46,706 nt of DNA, taken from NCBI GenBank assembly GCA_014804655.1, contig JAAUZK010000023.1:52040-98745 (forward strand). The letters run 5' to 3'. A program made the translations under genes and the position numbers. This document shows positions 30,620-38,810 of the stretch, one piece after another (position 1 is the first letter of the stretch; each line of letters begins with the position of its first letter). Origin of the DNA: Lachnospiraceae bacterium. GTDB taxonomy: Bacteria > Bacillota > Clostridia > Lachnospirales > Lachnospiraceae. The notes beneath the pieces were generated by a model that made no database searches, had not been told where the DNA came from, and saw only the letters and a list, made by a program, of their open reading frames with translations.

Positions 30620-32377
30620 TCACTTGCCGGAAGCGTTGAGTTCTCTTACATATTTCTCGTATTCTCCGTACTGATGACGGAACACGGTAGCATAATATCC
30701 GTTATTTTTAATCAGCTCATCATGGGTGCCCTGTTCTACGATACGACCGTCATTTAGTACGAGAATCAGGTCGGAGTCCTTGATCGAGGATATGCGGTAG
30801 GCGACCACGAAGATCGTGCAGTCCCGATCTAATGTGCGAAGCTGATCCTGAATATAACTTTCGGTCTCCATGTCCACGGCAGAGGTGGTGTCGTCCAGAA
30901 TCAGAATGGAAGGGTCTTTTAATAGAGCCCGTGCCAGCGAGATTCTCTGCTTCTGACCGCCGGAGAGACCCACGCCCCGTTCACCCACAATGGTGTCGTA
31001 GCCTTCCGGCATCTGGCGGATAAATCCGTCCGCGTCTGCCATAACAGCCGCTTTTTCTACCTCTTCAAAAGGGCAGTCAGGTCTGCTGTAGGCGATGTTG
31101 CCCTCGATGGTGTCCGAGAACAGGAAGACGTCCTGCATGGCCATGCCGATATTCTGACGCAGATTATACAGATCGAGATCCTTGACGTTCCTGCCGTCCA
31201 CCAGAACTTCCCCGTCCGTTACATCGTAGAAACGGCACAGTAGGTTCATGATAGTAGATTTACCGGAACCCGTGGAACCGAGGATTCCTACGGTCTGTCC
31301 GCTTTTGACACGGAAATTCACATGATGGATGATATCCTCATCGTCGGCGCTGTAGGATACATTGCGAAATTCCACGTCGCCCCGCAGGCGTGTGCAGGGG
31401 ATCGCATTGGCGGGACGTTTGACCTTCGGTTCCTCGCTGTAGGTGGCATAGATCTTCTCCACGGAGGTGGTAAAACGCTGGATATCGTTGATACGCCAAC
31501 CAATCTGCCGCAGCGGATTCATGAGCATCCACAGATAGCCGTTTACCGTCACGTAGCTTCCTAACGTCATTTCGCCCTGTATCACCATAATACTGCCTAC
31601 CAGCATGAGGATGAGGGTGAGGAGATTGGACAGAAATTCAAACAGGGGCACATATTTTGTCCAAATCTCCGCCGCTGCAAGCTCAGCGTCCCGGTAGCCA
31701 TCGTTTTCTTGGTTGAACTTGCCGATCTCGTAATCTTCTTTGGAAAAGGCTTTGACAACGCGGTTTCCGCTGATGTTTTCCTGTACGAAAGTATTTAAGG
31801 AAGAAAACTGCTCCCGGATCTTCTGGAAACAGGGACGGCCATTTTTCTTCTGGCTGAGGGTCACGAGGAAGGCCAGCGGGAGTACGAGGCACATGCACAG
31901 AGCCAGCTTGACATTGACCGTAAACACCATAACCAGAGCGAAGAGAAAAATGAATACATGTTCATAGACTTGATAAATAACAAATGCTATGAAATGTCTT
32001 ATAGCATCCATATCACCCGTCTGCCGGCTGAGCAGATCACCGGTTCTCTTCTTATTGTAGAAGTTAAAGTCTTCCTGCAGCAGTTTGCGGTACACCGTGT
32101 CACGCATGGTGTAGAGCACATCCTGCGAGCATGTCTCGAAGATCACCTGAGACAGATAGCGAAGGAGGCCGCGCAGGATCGTGATCATAAGAAGGAGTGC
32201 AATCAGTCCGGGAAGCAGTTCATATTGGCCGGCCATGATCACATCGTCTACGATGGAACCGGAAACGATCGGCTTAACGATGGCAAGCACGGAGATGAAC
32301 GTGACAAGCACGAGCCCGAAGATCATGCGGCGGGTATGTTTTTTTAGAAAAGAATAAAACCACTTCATGGGTGTCAT
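30620..32377 (-). CDS. ABC exporter half-transporter (degenerate-site subunit)
   Basis: A 585-residue ABC half-transporter, first gene of the exporter operon. The start at 32377 (MTPMKWFYSF) is chosen because GAGG lies 9 bases before it; a longer in-frame start at 32440 has no site. Six membrane helices are followed by the ATPase: Walker A GSTGSGKST, signature LSGGQKQRISLARALL, Walker B ILILDDTTSAVD and H-loop FVVAYRISS. The catalytic Glu is Asp and the H-loop His is Tyr, so its own ATP site should hydrolyse poorly, as in one subunit of known heterodimeric exporters. The operon is divergent from the ECF sigma gene at 32613, and the two may share control (inference). Confidence 0.93.
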   Translation of the reverse strand: MTPMKWFYSFLKKHTRRMIFGLVLVTFISVLAIVKPIVSGSIVDDVIMAGQYELLPGLIALLLMITILRGLLRYLSQVIFETCSQDVLYTMRDTVYRKLLQEDFNFYNKKRTGDLLSRQTGDMDAIRHFIAFVIYQVYEHVFIFLFALVMVFTVNVKLALCMCLVLPLAFLVTLSQKKNGRPCFQKIREQFSSLNTFVQENISGNRVVKAFSKEDYEIGKFNQENDGYRDAELAAAEIWTKYVPLFEFLSNLLTLILMLVGSIMVIQGEMTLGSYVTVNGYLWMLMNPLRQIGWRINDIQRFTTSVEKIYATYSEEPKVKRPANAIPCTRLRGDVEFRNVSYSADDEDIIHHVNFRVKSGQTVGILGSTGSGKSTIMNLLCRFYDVTDGEVLVDGRNVKDLDLYNLRQNIGMAMQDVFLFSDTIEGNIAYSRPDCPFEEVEKAAVMADADGFIRQMPEGYDTIVGERGVGLSGGQKQRISLARALLKDPSILILDDTTSAVDMETESYIQDQLRTLDRDCTIFVVAYRISSIKDSDLILVLNDGRIVEQGTHDELIKNNGYYATVFRHQYGEYEKYVRELNASGK

Positions 32378-32594
32378 GGGTATGTACCTCACTATCAGTC
32401 GAGTAATGCAGCCGCGGCTGTCCGAATCATTCCTGCGCATACCCTTTGAACATAATCGATTGTATGCGCTTAGATATGAATATAGCTCTAAAGTATCAAT
32501 AAGTAAAGAGGTAAAAATAATATATTTTTATATATTTTTTGAGGTCATCAAAAATTATTCGGATATTTTGAAGACAATCGAAGCCGCCTTTCGT

Positions 32595-32600
32595 TATAAT
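32595..32600 (+). promoter_or_regulatory. -10 box of the ECF-sigma operon
   Basis: A perfect TATAAT precedes the sigma gene. The best -35 candidates are GACAAT (32573-32578, 16-base spacing) or TTGAAG at long spacing; neither is good. The consensus -10 suggests housekeeping transcription rather than strict autoregulation. Confidence 0.45.
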
Positions 32601-32612
32601 AGATAGAGTCAC

Positions 32613-33143
32613 TTGAGAAAGGGGGCAGATCACATTAACAGGGAAGAACAATTGTCAGCGCTGATTGATTCTTACCAACATCTTGTTTTTTCCATATGTT
32701 ATAAAATGACATCGGATTATTTTGCCTCCGAGGATCTGACGCAGGAGACATTCCTGTCGGCTTACAGCCATCTCAAGGATTTTGACGGCAAGTACGAAAA
32801 AGCATGGCTGTGCAGAATCGCGACGAACAAGTGTCTGGATTATCTGCAAAGTGCCGGAAGAAGGGTCATTCCTACGGAAGATGTGGTGATGAGTGACACA
32901 GGTACTTATGAGGGGGCACCGGAAAATGTCTGTCTGGAAGAGGAAGTGAGACAGACATTACTGGACAGATGTAAGTCATTAAAACCACCATATGATGAGA
33001 TCGCGAAGGCATATTATTATGACGAGATGGAGGTCTCGGAGATCGCAGCGCAAAGGGGCATGAAACTTAAGACAGTACAGACACAGATTTATCGTGCACG
33101 GGCGATGCTGCGCAGTCTGTACGGAAAGGAGAAGGGCGCATGA
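32613..33143 (+). CDS. ECF-type RNA polymerase sigma factor
   Basis: A sigma-70 family extracytoplasmic-function factor, up to 176 residues. Region 2 has LIDSYQHLVFSICYKMT and the core-binding/-10 motif FASEDLTQETFLSAY; region 4 has YYYDEMEVSEIAAQRGMKLKTVQTQIYRAR, a helix-turn-helix for the -35 element. The TTG at 32613 lacks a ribosome binding site, while AAAGGGGG (32618-32625) lies 8 bases before an ATT at 32634, which would start the protein at INREEQLS, where relatives begin. An ATT start (as in infC) or a recent ATG-to-ATT change is therefore possible. The stop overlaps the next gene (ATGA), so sigma and its regulator are coupled. Confidence 0.9.
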   Translation: MRKGADHINREEQLSALIDSYQHLVFSICYKMTSDYFASEDLTQETFLSAYSHLKDFDGKYEKAWLCRIATNKCLDYLQSAGRRVIPTEDVVMSDTGTYEGAPENVCLEEEVRQTLLDRCKSLKPPYDEIAKAYYYDEMEVSEIAAQRGMKLKTVQTQIYRARAMLRSLYGKEKGA

Positions 33144-33646
33144 TCCATGATATAGAAGACGAAAAAAGAAAAATAAGGCGAAACCGAGGCGATGACTTCT
33201 CCGGAGGGCTGAGCGACGAGGCGCTTGCCGAACTGATCGGACAAGTGGAGGCACAGGAGATGATCCATGCGCCGAGACAGCTTAAGGGCAATGTTTTCGC
33301 TCAGATTCGGCGTGAAAGGCGCGCCGCGAAGAAAAGACAGGTTTTCGCCTACAGGGTTAAAGTGCTGGCCGCCATGGCCGCAGCATTAGCAGTACTGTTC
33401 CTAATGCCGAACGATTTGTCGGAGAACATCGACAGAGCGCCTGTGGAACACCGGACGGAAAATGAGGATATTGAAAAGATGGCGGCAGAGCGGCAGAAGG
33501 ACAAGGAAGACAACTGGGAGAAATACCTTGCCGAGCGTGAGCGCGGCGGCGTGAGAGGATTTCTGGATGACATGAATAAGAGAGTGACACAGTTTGGATC
33601 GAGCCTGTACGAGAATATAGGTAAAGGATCAGACAAGGAATATTAA
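33140..33646 (+). CDS. Putative single-pass anti-sigma factor
   Basis: A 168-residue protein with a charged N-terminal cytoplasmic part (about 1-70, including LSDEALAELIGQVEAQEM and a basic helix RRERRAAKKRQ), one membrane helix (about 72-90, VLAAMAAALAVLFLMP), and a highly charged external tail. There is no zinc-binding HxxxCxxC motif, so it is not a ZAS-type anti-sigma factor. Its position, four-base overlap with the sigma gene and topology are what suggest sigma control. The outer tail ends in an amphipathic stretch FLDDMNKRVTQFGSSL. No named family was recognised. Confidence 0.7.
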   Translation: MIHDIEDEKRKIRRNRGDDFSGGLSDEALAELIGQVEAQEMIHAPRQLKGNVFAQIRRERRAAKKRQVFAYRVKVLAAMAAALAVLFLMPNDLSENIDRAPVEHRTENEDIEKMAAERQKDKEDNWEKYLAERERGGVRGFLDDMNKRVTQFGSSLYENIGKGSDKEY

Positions 33647-33687
33647 TAAAAAGAAACAACTGAAAACGGAGACGGAGGATTATAAAA

Positions 33688-34281
33688 ATGCAGAGAAAGA
33701 AAAGCAGATTTTGGTCATTTATTTGGTCGCTCATGCCGGGCGCTGGTGAGATGTATTTAGGATTTATGAAGATGGGACTCAGTCTTATGCTTGGGTTTAT
33801 GGGGCTGATTATATTGGTGGCGCTCACCAATATAGGAGCATTGTCGGTTCTTCCGATTACCATGTGGTTTTACAGCTTTTTCCATGCCAATAATCTGGCA
33901 GCGCTGGACGATCAGACTTTTATGATGATGAAAGATCAGTATCTTTTCGGTATGGATAGTGTAAGCGATTTGGAACAGTTGAAAGCGAGGATGAACGGTA
34001 AAACCAAGAAGATTGCGGCGGCCGTCCTGATCGTGATCGGTGTGGTGATGTTGTGGCAGACGGTATTTAGTCTGCTGTGCGAGATCTTTGGCTGGGATAA
34101 TTATTATCTGAGCAGCGTTTATTATTTCATGCGGGACGATTTACCGAGGATATTGATCGGGATTGCGGTGATCTGGTGGGGAATTGTGTTGATTCGCGGC
34201 AAGAAGGCGGATTTCGATGCGGGGGAGCGGAGACTTCCCGGTGATCAGATGGATTCAGGTAACTTTGACAATATGAATTAG
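33688..34281 (+). CDS. Multi-pass membrane protein of the ECF operon
   Basis: A 197-residue protein with an N-terminal hairpin SLMPGAGEMYLGFMKMGLSLMLGF similar in plan to TM2-type domains, two further helices (about 45-68), a cytoplasmic segment (about 70-108), and two C-terminal helices (about 112-132 and 152-172). The tail is polar. GGAGG lies 10 bases before the ATG. It is the third gene of the sigma operon, 41 bases after the anti-sigma-like gene and ahead of another membrane protein, so a part in envelope-stress sensing is plausible but unproven. Confidence 0.7.
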   Translation: MQRKKSRFWSFIWSLMPGAGEMYLGFMKMGLSLMLGFMGLIILVALTNIGALSVLPITMWFYSFFHANNLAALDDQTFMMMKDQYLFGMDSVSDLEQLKARMNGKTKKIAAAVLIVIGVVMLWQTVFSLLCEIFGWDNYYLSSVYYFMRDDLPRILIGIAVIWWGIVLIRGKKADFDAGERRLPGDQMDSGNFDNMN

Positions 34282-34303
34282 TATGGCAGAGGAGGAAAGC
34301 AGT

Positions 34304-34711
34304 ATGGAACAGAGCACGGATATAAATGGCAATTCGGTAATAGGTGTGGAGAACGTAAACGATCATAAGTCAATGGAAGAGATGGGCGTTAAGGTATGCC
34401 GGACACGCCGGGTCGGCTCCGTGACATTCGGAATTACGCTTGTATGCTACGGAATCCTCTTCCTGATACACATTTTCCTGCCGACGCTGCGGTATCATAT
34501 AATATTCAGGTGCTGGCCCGTAATCTTTATTCTGCTGGGCGGCGAGATTCTGGTGGAAAATCACAAATGCAATACGCAGGAGTGGAAGATGGTATATGAT
34601 TTTGCGGCAATCCTTATGCTGGGAATCATGTTGCTGTTTGCGATGATTATGGCAATATTTGATTTCGAGATGGCATATGAAATGGGTTACGGGACATTCG
34701 GTCTTTTCTGA
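34304..34711 (+). CDS. Small membrane protein of the ECF operon (LiaF-TM/DUF5668-like)
   Basis: A 135-residue protein. The ATG at 34304 with GAGGAGGA about 8 bases upstream is preferred over the ATG at 34283. The polar N-terminus (about 40 residues) leads into RRVGSVTFGITLVCYGILFL, then LRYHIIFRCWPVIFILLGGEIL and two more hydrophobic stretches. The pattern of short helices with a Trp-Pro-Val/Leu-Gly-Gly-Glu motif (CWPVIFILLGGEIL) is that of the N-terminal transmembrane domain shared by LiaF and DUF5668 proteins. It is the last gene of the sigma operon; a convergent DUF5721 gene begins 12 bases later. Confidence 0.7.
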   Translation: MEQSTDINGNSVIGVENVNDHKSMEEMGVKVCRTRRVGSVTFGITLVCYGILFLIHIFLPTLRYHIIFRCWPVIFILLGGEILVENHKCNTQEWKMVYDFAAILMLGIMLLFAMIMAIFDFEMAYEMGYGTFGLF

Positions 34712-34723
34712 TATTTATACTTT

Positions 34724-35227
34724 CTACAACTCTTCATATGCGATTCCCTTCTGGGAGAGAAACTGTCTGACGGACTTATCCCAGAGGGCGTCAGGGCTTT
34801 TGTCCATAAGAAAGGTATGGAAGGCGGTACCGGTCACCAATGTAAGACCGGTGCCGTCATATTTTATGTTCAGCACGAAGGCTTTGACCTGCTTGGCCTC
34901 CACGTTTGTATCGCCTTTATCCAGGATGGAAGATACATATTTCGGAATCAGATGGAGCACGAAACGGAACGCAGAGGGCGTGCGGGTGCCCTTGATCAGA
35001 TCAAAACAGATGGGGCGGATATTCTTCCACTCCGAGAAGTCATAGGGGCGGATCGTTTCGTCTTCCCATTCCTGCGACGTATAGAACTCCCGATTCTGAT
35101 GACCGTCGATAAGAAAGGTGTTGTAAGTGCTGATGGAAGCCTCCTCTAACAGAAAAGAATCGAAAGCGTCACTTCCGAGCAGTCTTCCCATGAATTGTTT
35201 GACATTTGTTATTTTCAGTGCGATCAT
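34724..35227 (-). CDS. DUF5721-like conserved protein
   Basis: A 167-residue soluble protein starting MIALKITNVKQFMGRLLGSD. Typical stretches are FDSFLLEEASISTYNTFLIDG, YDFSEWKNIRPICFDLIKGTRTP and SFRFVLHLIP-like FRFVLHLIPKYV. I recognise it as the family annotated DUF5721, widespread in Lachnospiraceae and of unknown function. No membrane segment or signal peptide is present. The gene is monocistronic and convergent with the sigma operon. Confidence 0.75.
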   Translation of the reverse strand: MIALKITNVKQFMGRLLGSDAFDSFLLEEASISTYNTFLIDGHQNREFYTSQEWEDETIRPYDFSEWKNIRPICFDLIKGTRTPSAFRFVLHLIPKYVSSILDKGDTNVEAKQVKAFVLNIKYDGTGLTLVTGTAFHTFLMDKSPDALWDKSVRQFLSQKGIAYEEL

Positions 35228-35346
35228 AAGTACTCCGTTTCTGAATTATGATTGTTTAGAATACAAATAATATACTATCAGATTCATCACTGCGTCAAGG
35301 GAAAGCGGTTACTATTCTCACATTGGCCAACCCAGTCGCTCAGAGT

Positions 35347-35406
35347 GAAGTTAATATCTGCGTCACCGCGCTCTCGCTCCGCAAAAAGCGTAACGGACAG
35401 CGAAGG
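35347..35406 (+). repeat. Half copy of the element B/C palindrome family
   Basis: GAAGTTAATATCTGCG, CCGCGCTCTCGCTCCGC and AAAAAGCGTAACGGAC match the left 60 bases of element C with a few changes; the right half is absent and unrelated sequence follows. It lies in the 276-base gap between DUF5721 and degV genes. It shows that the family also leaves truncated copies. Confidence 0.8.
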
Positions 35407-35420
35407 TAAAATGGATAAAA

Positions 35421-35462
35421 TGTAAATTCATGTTTACATCTTATGGCATGGTATGTTATCAT
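35421..35462 (+). promoter_or_regulatory. Candidate degV promoter with operator palindrome
   Basis: TTTACA (35433-35438) and TATCAT (35457-35462) lie 18 bases apart. The -35 box is the right arm of a perfect TGTAAA-TTCATG-TTTACA inverted repeat (35421-35438), a good position for a repressor. The binding protein is unknown. Confidence 0.45.
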
Positions 35463-35503
35463 AAATGGTAATAAAAACTAGATGAAAGGGTTGCGTAGGC
35501 TTT

Positions 35504-36340
35504 ATGAGTTATAAAATCGTAGTAGACAGTTGTTGTGAACTGCCGGGAAAATGTAAGAATGATGAAAGATTTGAGCGTGTCCCGCTTGGATTGGAAGTGG
35601 GGGATGATTTGATCTGGGATGATGAAAACTTTAATCAGAAGGAATTTCTGGAAAAGGTGGCGGCTTATCCGGAGTGCCCGAAATCCTCCTGTCCGTCTCC
35701 GGAGAAATTCATGGAGGCATATCACTGTGACGCGGACGAGGTCTATGTGGTGACACTGTCATCCCACCTCAGCGGAAGCTATAACAGCGCGGAGCTGGGT
35801 AAAAGCCTCTATTTGGAGAAATACGGGGAGAAGAAGATCCATGTGGTGGATTCGGAATCCGCGAGCTGTGGTGAGACGCAGTTAGCCATACGGATTATGC
35901 GATATAAGGAAGCGGGTTTGTCCTACGAGGAGACCGTGGAGAAAATCGAAGTTTTTAAACGTAAGATGAGAACATATTTCGTGCTGGATAATCTGGAGAC
36001 GCTGCGTAAGAACGGGCGGCTTACGGGAGTTAAGGCACTTGTGGCCTCCACGTTGAGTATTAAGCCTGTTATGGTAGGCAATCTGGGAGTGATCGAACAG
36101 AAGAGTCAGGCGATCGGTATCAACAAGGCGCTTGCCAAGATGGCGGACTGCATCTTGGCGGATGTGCAGCGCACTGAGACGAGGACTCTTATGATTACCC
36201 ACTGTAATTGTCCCGAACGCGCACAGTACATGCGTAGTCTGATGGAAAAGAAAGCCACTTATAAGAATGTAGTAATCATGGATACGGCAGGGGTCAGCAC
36301 TATGTACGCCAATGACGGCGGCATTATTGTGGCGCTGTAG
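35504..36340 (+). CDS. DegV family fatty-acid-binding protein
   Basis: A 278-residue DegV protein; family members (FakB) hold a fatty acid for phosphorylation by FakA. The N-terminal domain has KIVVDSCCELP and VTLSSHLSGSYNSA, the fatty-acid headgroup-binding Ser/His region, and the C-terminal domain has NGRLTGVKALVASTLSIKPV followed by the hallmark MDTAGVSTMYANDGGI, in place of the more common ... HTGPGA/VGxH ending. FakA is not in the window. The start is supported by position and a GAAAGGG further upstream. A promoter with an operator-like palindrome precedes the gene. Confidence 0.9.
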   Translation: MSYKIVVDSCCELPGKCKNDERFERVPLGLEVGDDLIWDDENFNQKEFLEKVAAYPECPKSSCPSPEKFMEAYHCDADEVYVVTLSSHLSGSYNSAELGKSLYLEKYGEKKIHVVDSESASCGETQLAIRIMRYKEAGLSYEETVEKIEVFKRKMRTYFVLDNLETLRKNGRLTGVKALVASTLSIKPVMVGNLGVIEQKSQAIGINKALAKMADCILADVQRTETRTLMITHCNCPERAQYMRSLMEKKATYKNVVIMDTAGVSTMYANDGGIIVAL

Positions 36341-36370
36341 GAATATCTGGGGATCGTGCCCATAGAATTA

Positions 36371-36405
36371 TACCGCGGCAGGCGCATCTAATGTCTGCCG
36401 CGGTA
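36371..36405 (+). terminator. Hairpin after degV
   Basis: TACCGCGGCAG (36371-36381) pairs perfectly with CTGCCGCGGTA (36395-36405) over 11 GC-rich bases. Only a weak T-content follows, so termination may be inefficient. Confidence 0.55.
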
Positions 36406-36463
36406 TGCATAATCGTTATCTCTATCATCGCTATATCTATATCTTATATATCTAAAATTTTTC

Positions 36464-36496
36464 GTGACTGTTCAGGATCTTGTTCTTCACAATTAC
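36464..36496 (-). repeat. Half copy of element H
   Basis: GTGACTGTTCAGGATCTTGT plus TCTTCACAATTAC matches, as complement, the right end of element H (27205-27243, CTTCGTGACTGTGAAGAACA then GGATTCTGAACAGTTAC). The other half is missing. It lies directly before the DUF1294 gene end. Confidence 0.65.
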
Positions 36497-36507
36497 TTTT
36501 TCGCCGT

Positions 36508-36801
36508 TTACATAACTAAAAATTCAATCGGAGATGTCGCCAGTGCAATCACGATCAGGATCTGTATGATCAGGATGGCAGGCATTCCGTACAGGAAATA
36601 CCAATGCCTTGTCTTATGGTGAAACAGGTGCATGCCGGCAATCGAACCGATGCTGCCGCCGATCAGGGCGAGCACGAAGAGAGTAGACTCCGGAATGCGC
36701 CATGCACGCTTCTTTGCCTTATATTTATCTAACCCCATCGTGATAAAACTTATAAAATTGATAAAAACCAGATATATGATAATTAATGTAATTGCGTTCA
36801 T
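36508..36801 (-). CDS. DUF1294 membrane protein
   Basis: A small membrane protein of about 97 residues from the Met at 36801; an in-frame start at 36840 would add 13. The family pattern is evident: an N-terminal helix, MGLDKYKAKKRAWRIPESTL, LALIGGSIGSIAGMHLFHHKT, a short RHWYFLYGMPAI and a final helix. DUF1294 proteins have four predicted helices and unknown function. An AAAGGA lies about 13 bases before the chosen Met, rather far. It is a single gene, divergent from the GH13 gene. Confidence 0.85.
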   Translation of the reverse strand: MNAITLIIIYLVFINFISFITMGLDKYKAKKRAWRIPESTLFVLALIGGSIGSIAGMHLFHHKTRHWYFLYGMPAILIIQILIVIALATSPIEFLVM

Positions 36802-37069
36802 AAGAATAAGAATGTCCTTTTTTTGAAAGATGTAATACAACTACAACAGGATTATTAGACTGAATATAATGTTATCATATCATACAGAATCGGAAAAAAA
36901 AAGCGGGTTGCGAGAAAAGGTGTGTAGCCAATGGGTTTTTCCCTAAGCTTTACATGCTGAAAATAGGATTTTGTTAAAAAACAAAGATATGCTACAAGAA
37001 TTATGTGTATAAGTGTACAATGTAAGTTAGATGAAGTAGCAGACTCAGAGAAAGGCATGGTAATAAAAG

Positions 37070-38791
37070 ATGGAATATGCGGCAATCCGGCATTTTGCGG
37101 ATAAAAGATATTGTTACGCGACAGAGAAGGGACGATTTCTGATCAGGCTTGAGACCAAAAAAGGTGATACGGGAAAGGTGATCCTTCATGTGCAGGATAA
37201 GTATCTGCCGATCAAATATATGGATACAAGGCAGGAATATGAGATGAAGATTGCGTATTCCGATAATTACATAGATTATTATGAAATAACGATAGATATT
37301 GATGTGGTGTGCCTCAGATATTTCTTTGAAATAGAAGATGTATCGGGGAAAGTGACGTATTATGGGAACCACAATTATTATGATGAGTGTATCATCGATA
37401 TAGACAGGATGTTTGACTGCCCGCAGAATCTTAGGGAAGAGGAAATGTTTGAATTGCCTGACTGGGCGAGGAATAAGGTGGTATACCAGATTTTCCCGTC
37501 CCGCTTTGCTTCGGATCAGGATGTTCCGGAGGAAGTCTGGTATCAGGCACCGATAGGACATAAGGCTGATCTCAAGGGCTCTCTTCGGGGAATTATTAAT
37601 CACTTGGATTATATCAGGGAATTAGGGGCGGATATCATTTATATGACGCCGATTTTCAGTTCCAATACCAGCCATAAGTATAATATCGATGATTATTACA
37701 GAATTGACCCGTCTTTTGGGACGAAGGAAGACTTGAAGGAGCTTGTGGGAAAAGCCCATGAACTGGGGATGTATGTCATTTTGGACGGGGTATTTAATCA
37801 TACGGCGATAGACTTCTTTGCCTTCAAGGATATCAGGGAGAAGGAAGAGCAGTCAGCGTATCTGAACTGGTATTATCTTGAGGATTTTCCGCTTGTGATC
37901 GAGTGGGGTAAAAAGCCGAATTTTAAGACCTTCAGCTATGCCGCATTTATGCCGAAGCTTAATCTGCAAAATAAAGAGACGGCGGATTTTGTCATCGATG
38001 TGGCTTCTTATTGGATCAGGGAGTGCGATATTGACGGCTGGCGGCTGGATGTGGCGGATGAGATCAATCACGCTTTTTGGAAGAGATTCAGGAGAGAGAT
38101 TAAGGCTGTAAAGAAGGACGCCCTGATCATCGGTGAGATCTGGCATTTTGCCGGTGATTTTCTGGAAGGCGATGAATGGGACAGCATTATGAATTATCAG
38201 TTCTATTATGCCGTGAAGGATTTGGTGGTGTCAGAGAAAATGAGCGCAGCCACATTTGTAGGAAATCTCAATTTTATGAAAGGAAATTTGAATAACGGGC
38301 TGGAGGGATATCTTTGGAATTTCATAGACAGCCACGATACGGCAAGATTTTCCCATAGTGTAGGAAATAATTTCAAAAAGCATAAGCTGGCAGCAGCGTT
38401 GCAACTCTTACTTCCGGGTATGCCCATGATCTATTACGGAGATGAGGTGGCTCTGGAAGGTGGGCCTGATCCTGACTGCAGACGGGGTATGCTTTGGGAT
38501 GAAAGCAGACAGAATAAGGAAATTCTTAAGTTTTACAAGACTCTTATCCGAATCAGGCACGAATATCCCGTATTGACGGAGGGGAGGCCGGTGAAGCAGT
38601 ATACAGAAGATTCGACAGGAATCATTTATATGGAAAGATGTCAGAACGATCAGAGTATGATAGTGATCTTCCACACGCAGGAAGGAACCGCCACATTGCC
38701 GGAGTTACAGGGTAGGAAAAATCTTGTTGACGGGCAAATCTTTTCGGGGAATTTGGGAGACTATGAAGCGGCGGTGTTGGTGCCTTGTTGA
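37070..38791 (+). CDS. Glycoside hydrolase family 13 alpha-amylase/neopullulanase
   Basis: A 573-residue GH13 enzyme acting on alpha-glucans such as maltodextrins, neopullulanase-like. Residues 1-120 form an N-terminal beta domain of the CBM34 type. The barrel begins at NKVVYQIFPSRFASD. Conserved regions are GVFNH, DGWRLDVADE with nucleophile D327, IGEIW with acid/base E356, and FIDSHDTAR with D423. There is no signal peptide, so it is intracellular and would break down imported maltodextrin or storage glycogen. The start at 37070 lies 13 bases after an AGAGAAAGG stretch. The MATE pseudogene follows after 19 bases; no sugar transporter is adjacent. Confidence 0.93.
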   Translation: MEYAAIRHFADKRYCYATEKGRFLIRLETKKGDTGKVILHVQDKYLPIKYMDTRQEYEMKIAYSDNYIDYYEITIDIDVVCLRYFFEIEDVSGKVTYYGNHNYYDECIIDIDRMFDCPQNLREEEMFELPDWARNKVVYQIFPSRFASDQDVPEEVWYQAPIGHKADLKGSLRGIINHLDYIRELGADIIYMTPIFSSNTSHKYNIDDYYRIDPSFGTKEDLKELVGKAHELGMYVILDGVFNHTAIDFFAFKDIREKEEQSAYLNWYYLEDFPLVIEWGKKPNFKTFSYAAFMPKLNLQNKETADFVIDVASYWIRECDIDGWRLDVADEINHAFWKRFRREIKAVKKDALIIGEIWHFAGDFLEGDEWDSIMNYQFYYAVKDLVVSEKMSAATFVGNLNFMKGNLNNGLEGYLWNFIDSHDTARFSHSVGNNFKKHKLAAALQLLLPGMPMIYYGDEVALEGGPDPDCRRGMLWDESRQNKEILKFYKTLIRIRHEYPVLTEGRPVKQYTEDSTGIIYMERCQNDQSMIVIFHTQEGTATLPELQGRKNLVDGQIFSGNLGDYEAAVLVPC

Positions 38792-38810
38792 ACAGAATAG
38801 AGGAATTGGA

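Noticed and set aside
36373..36405. CIRCE- or operator-type palindrome after degV
   Set aside because: It is downstream of a stop codon and in a typical place for a transcript-end hairpin; nothing favours a binding site.
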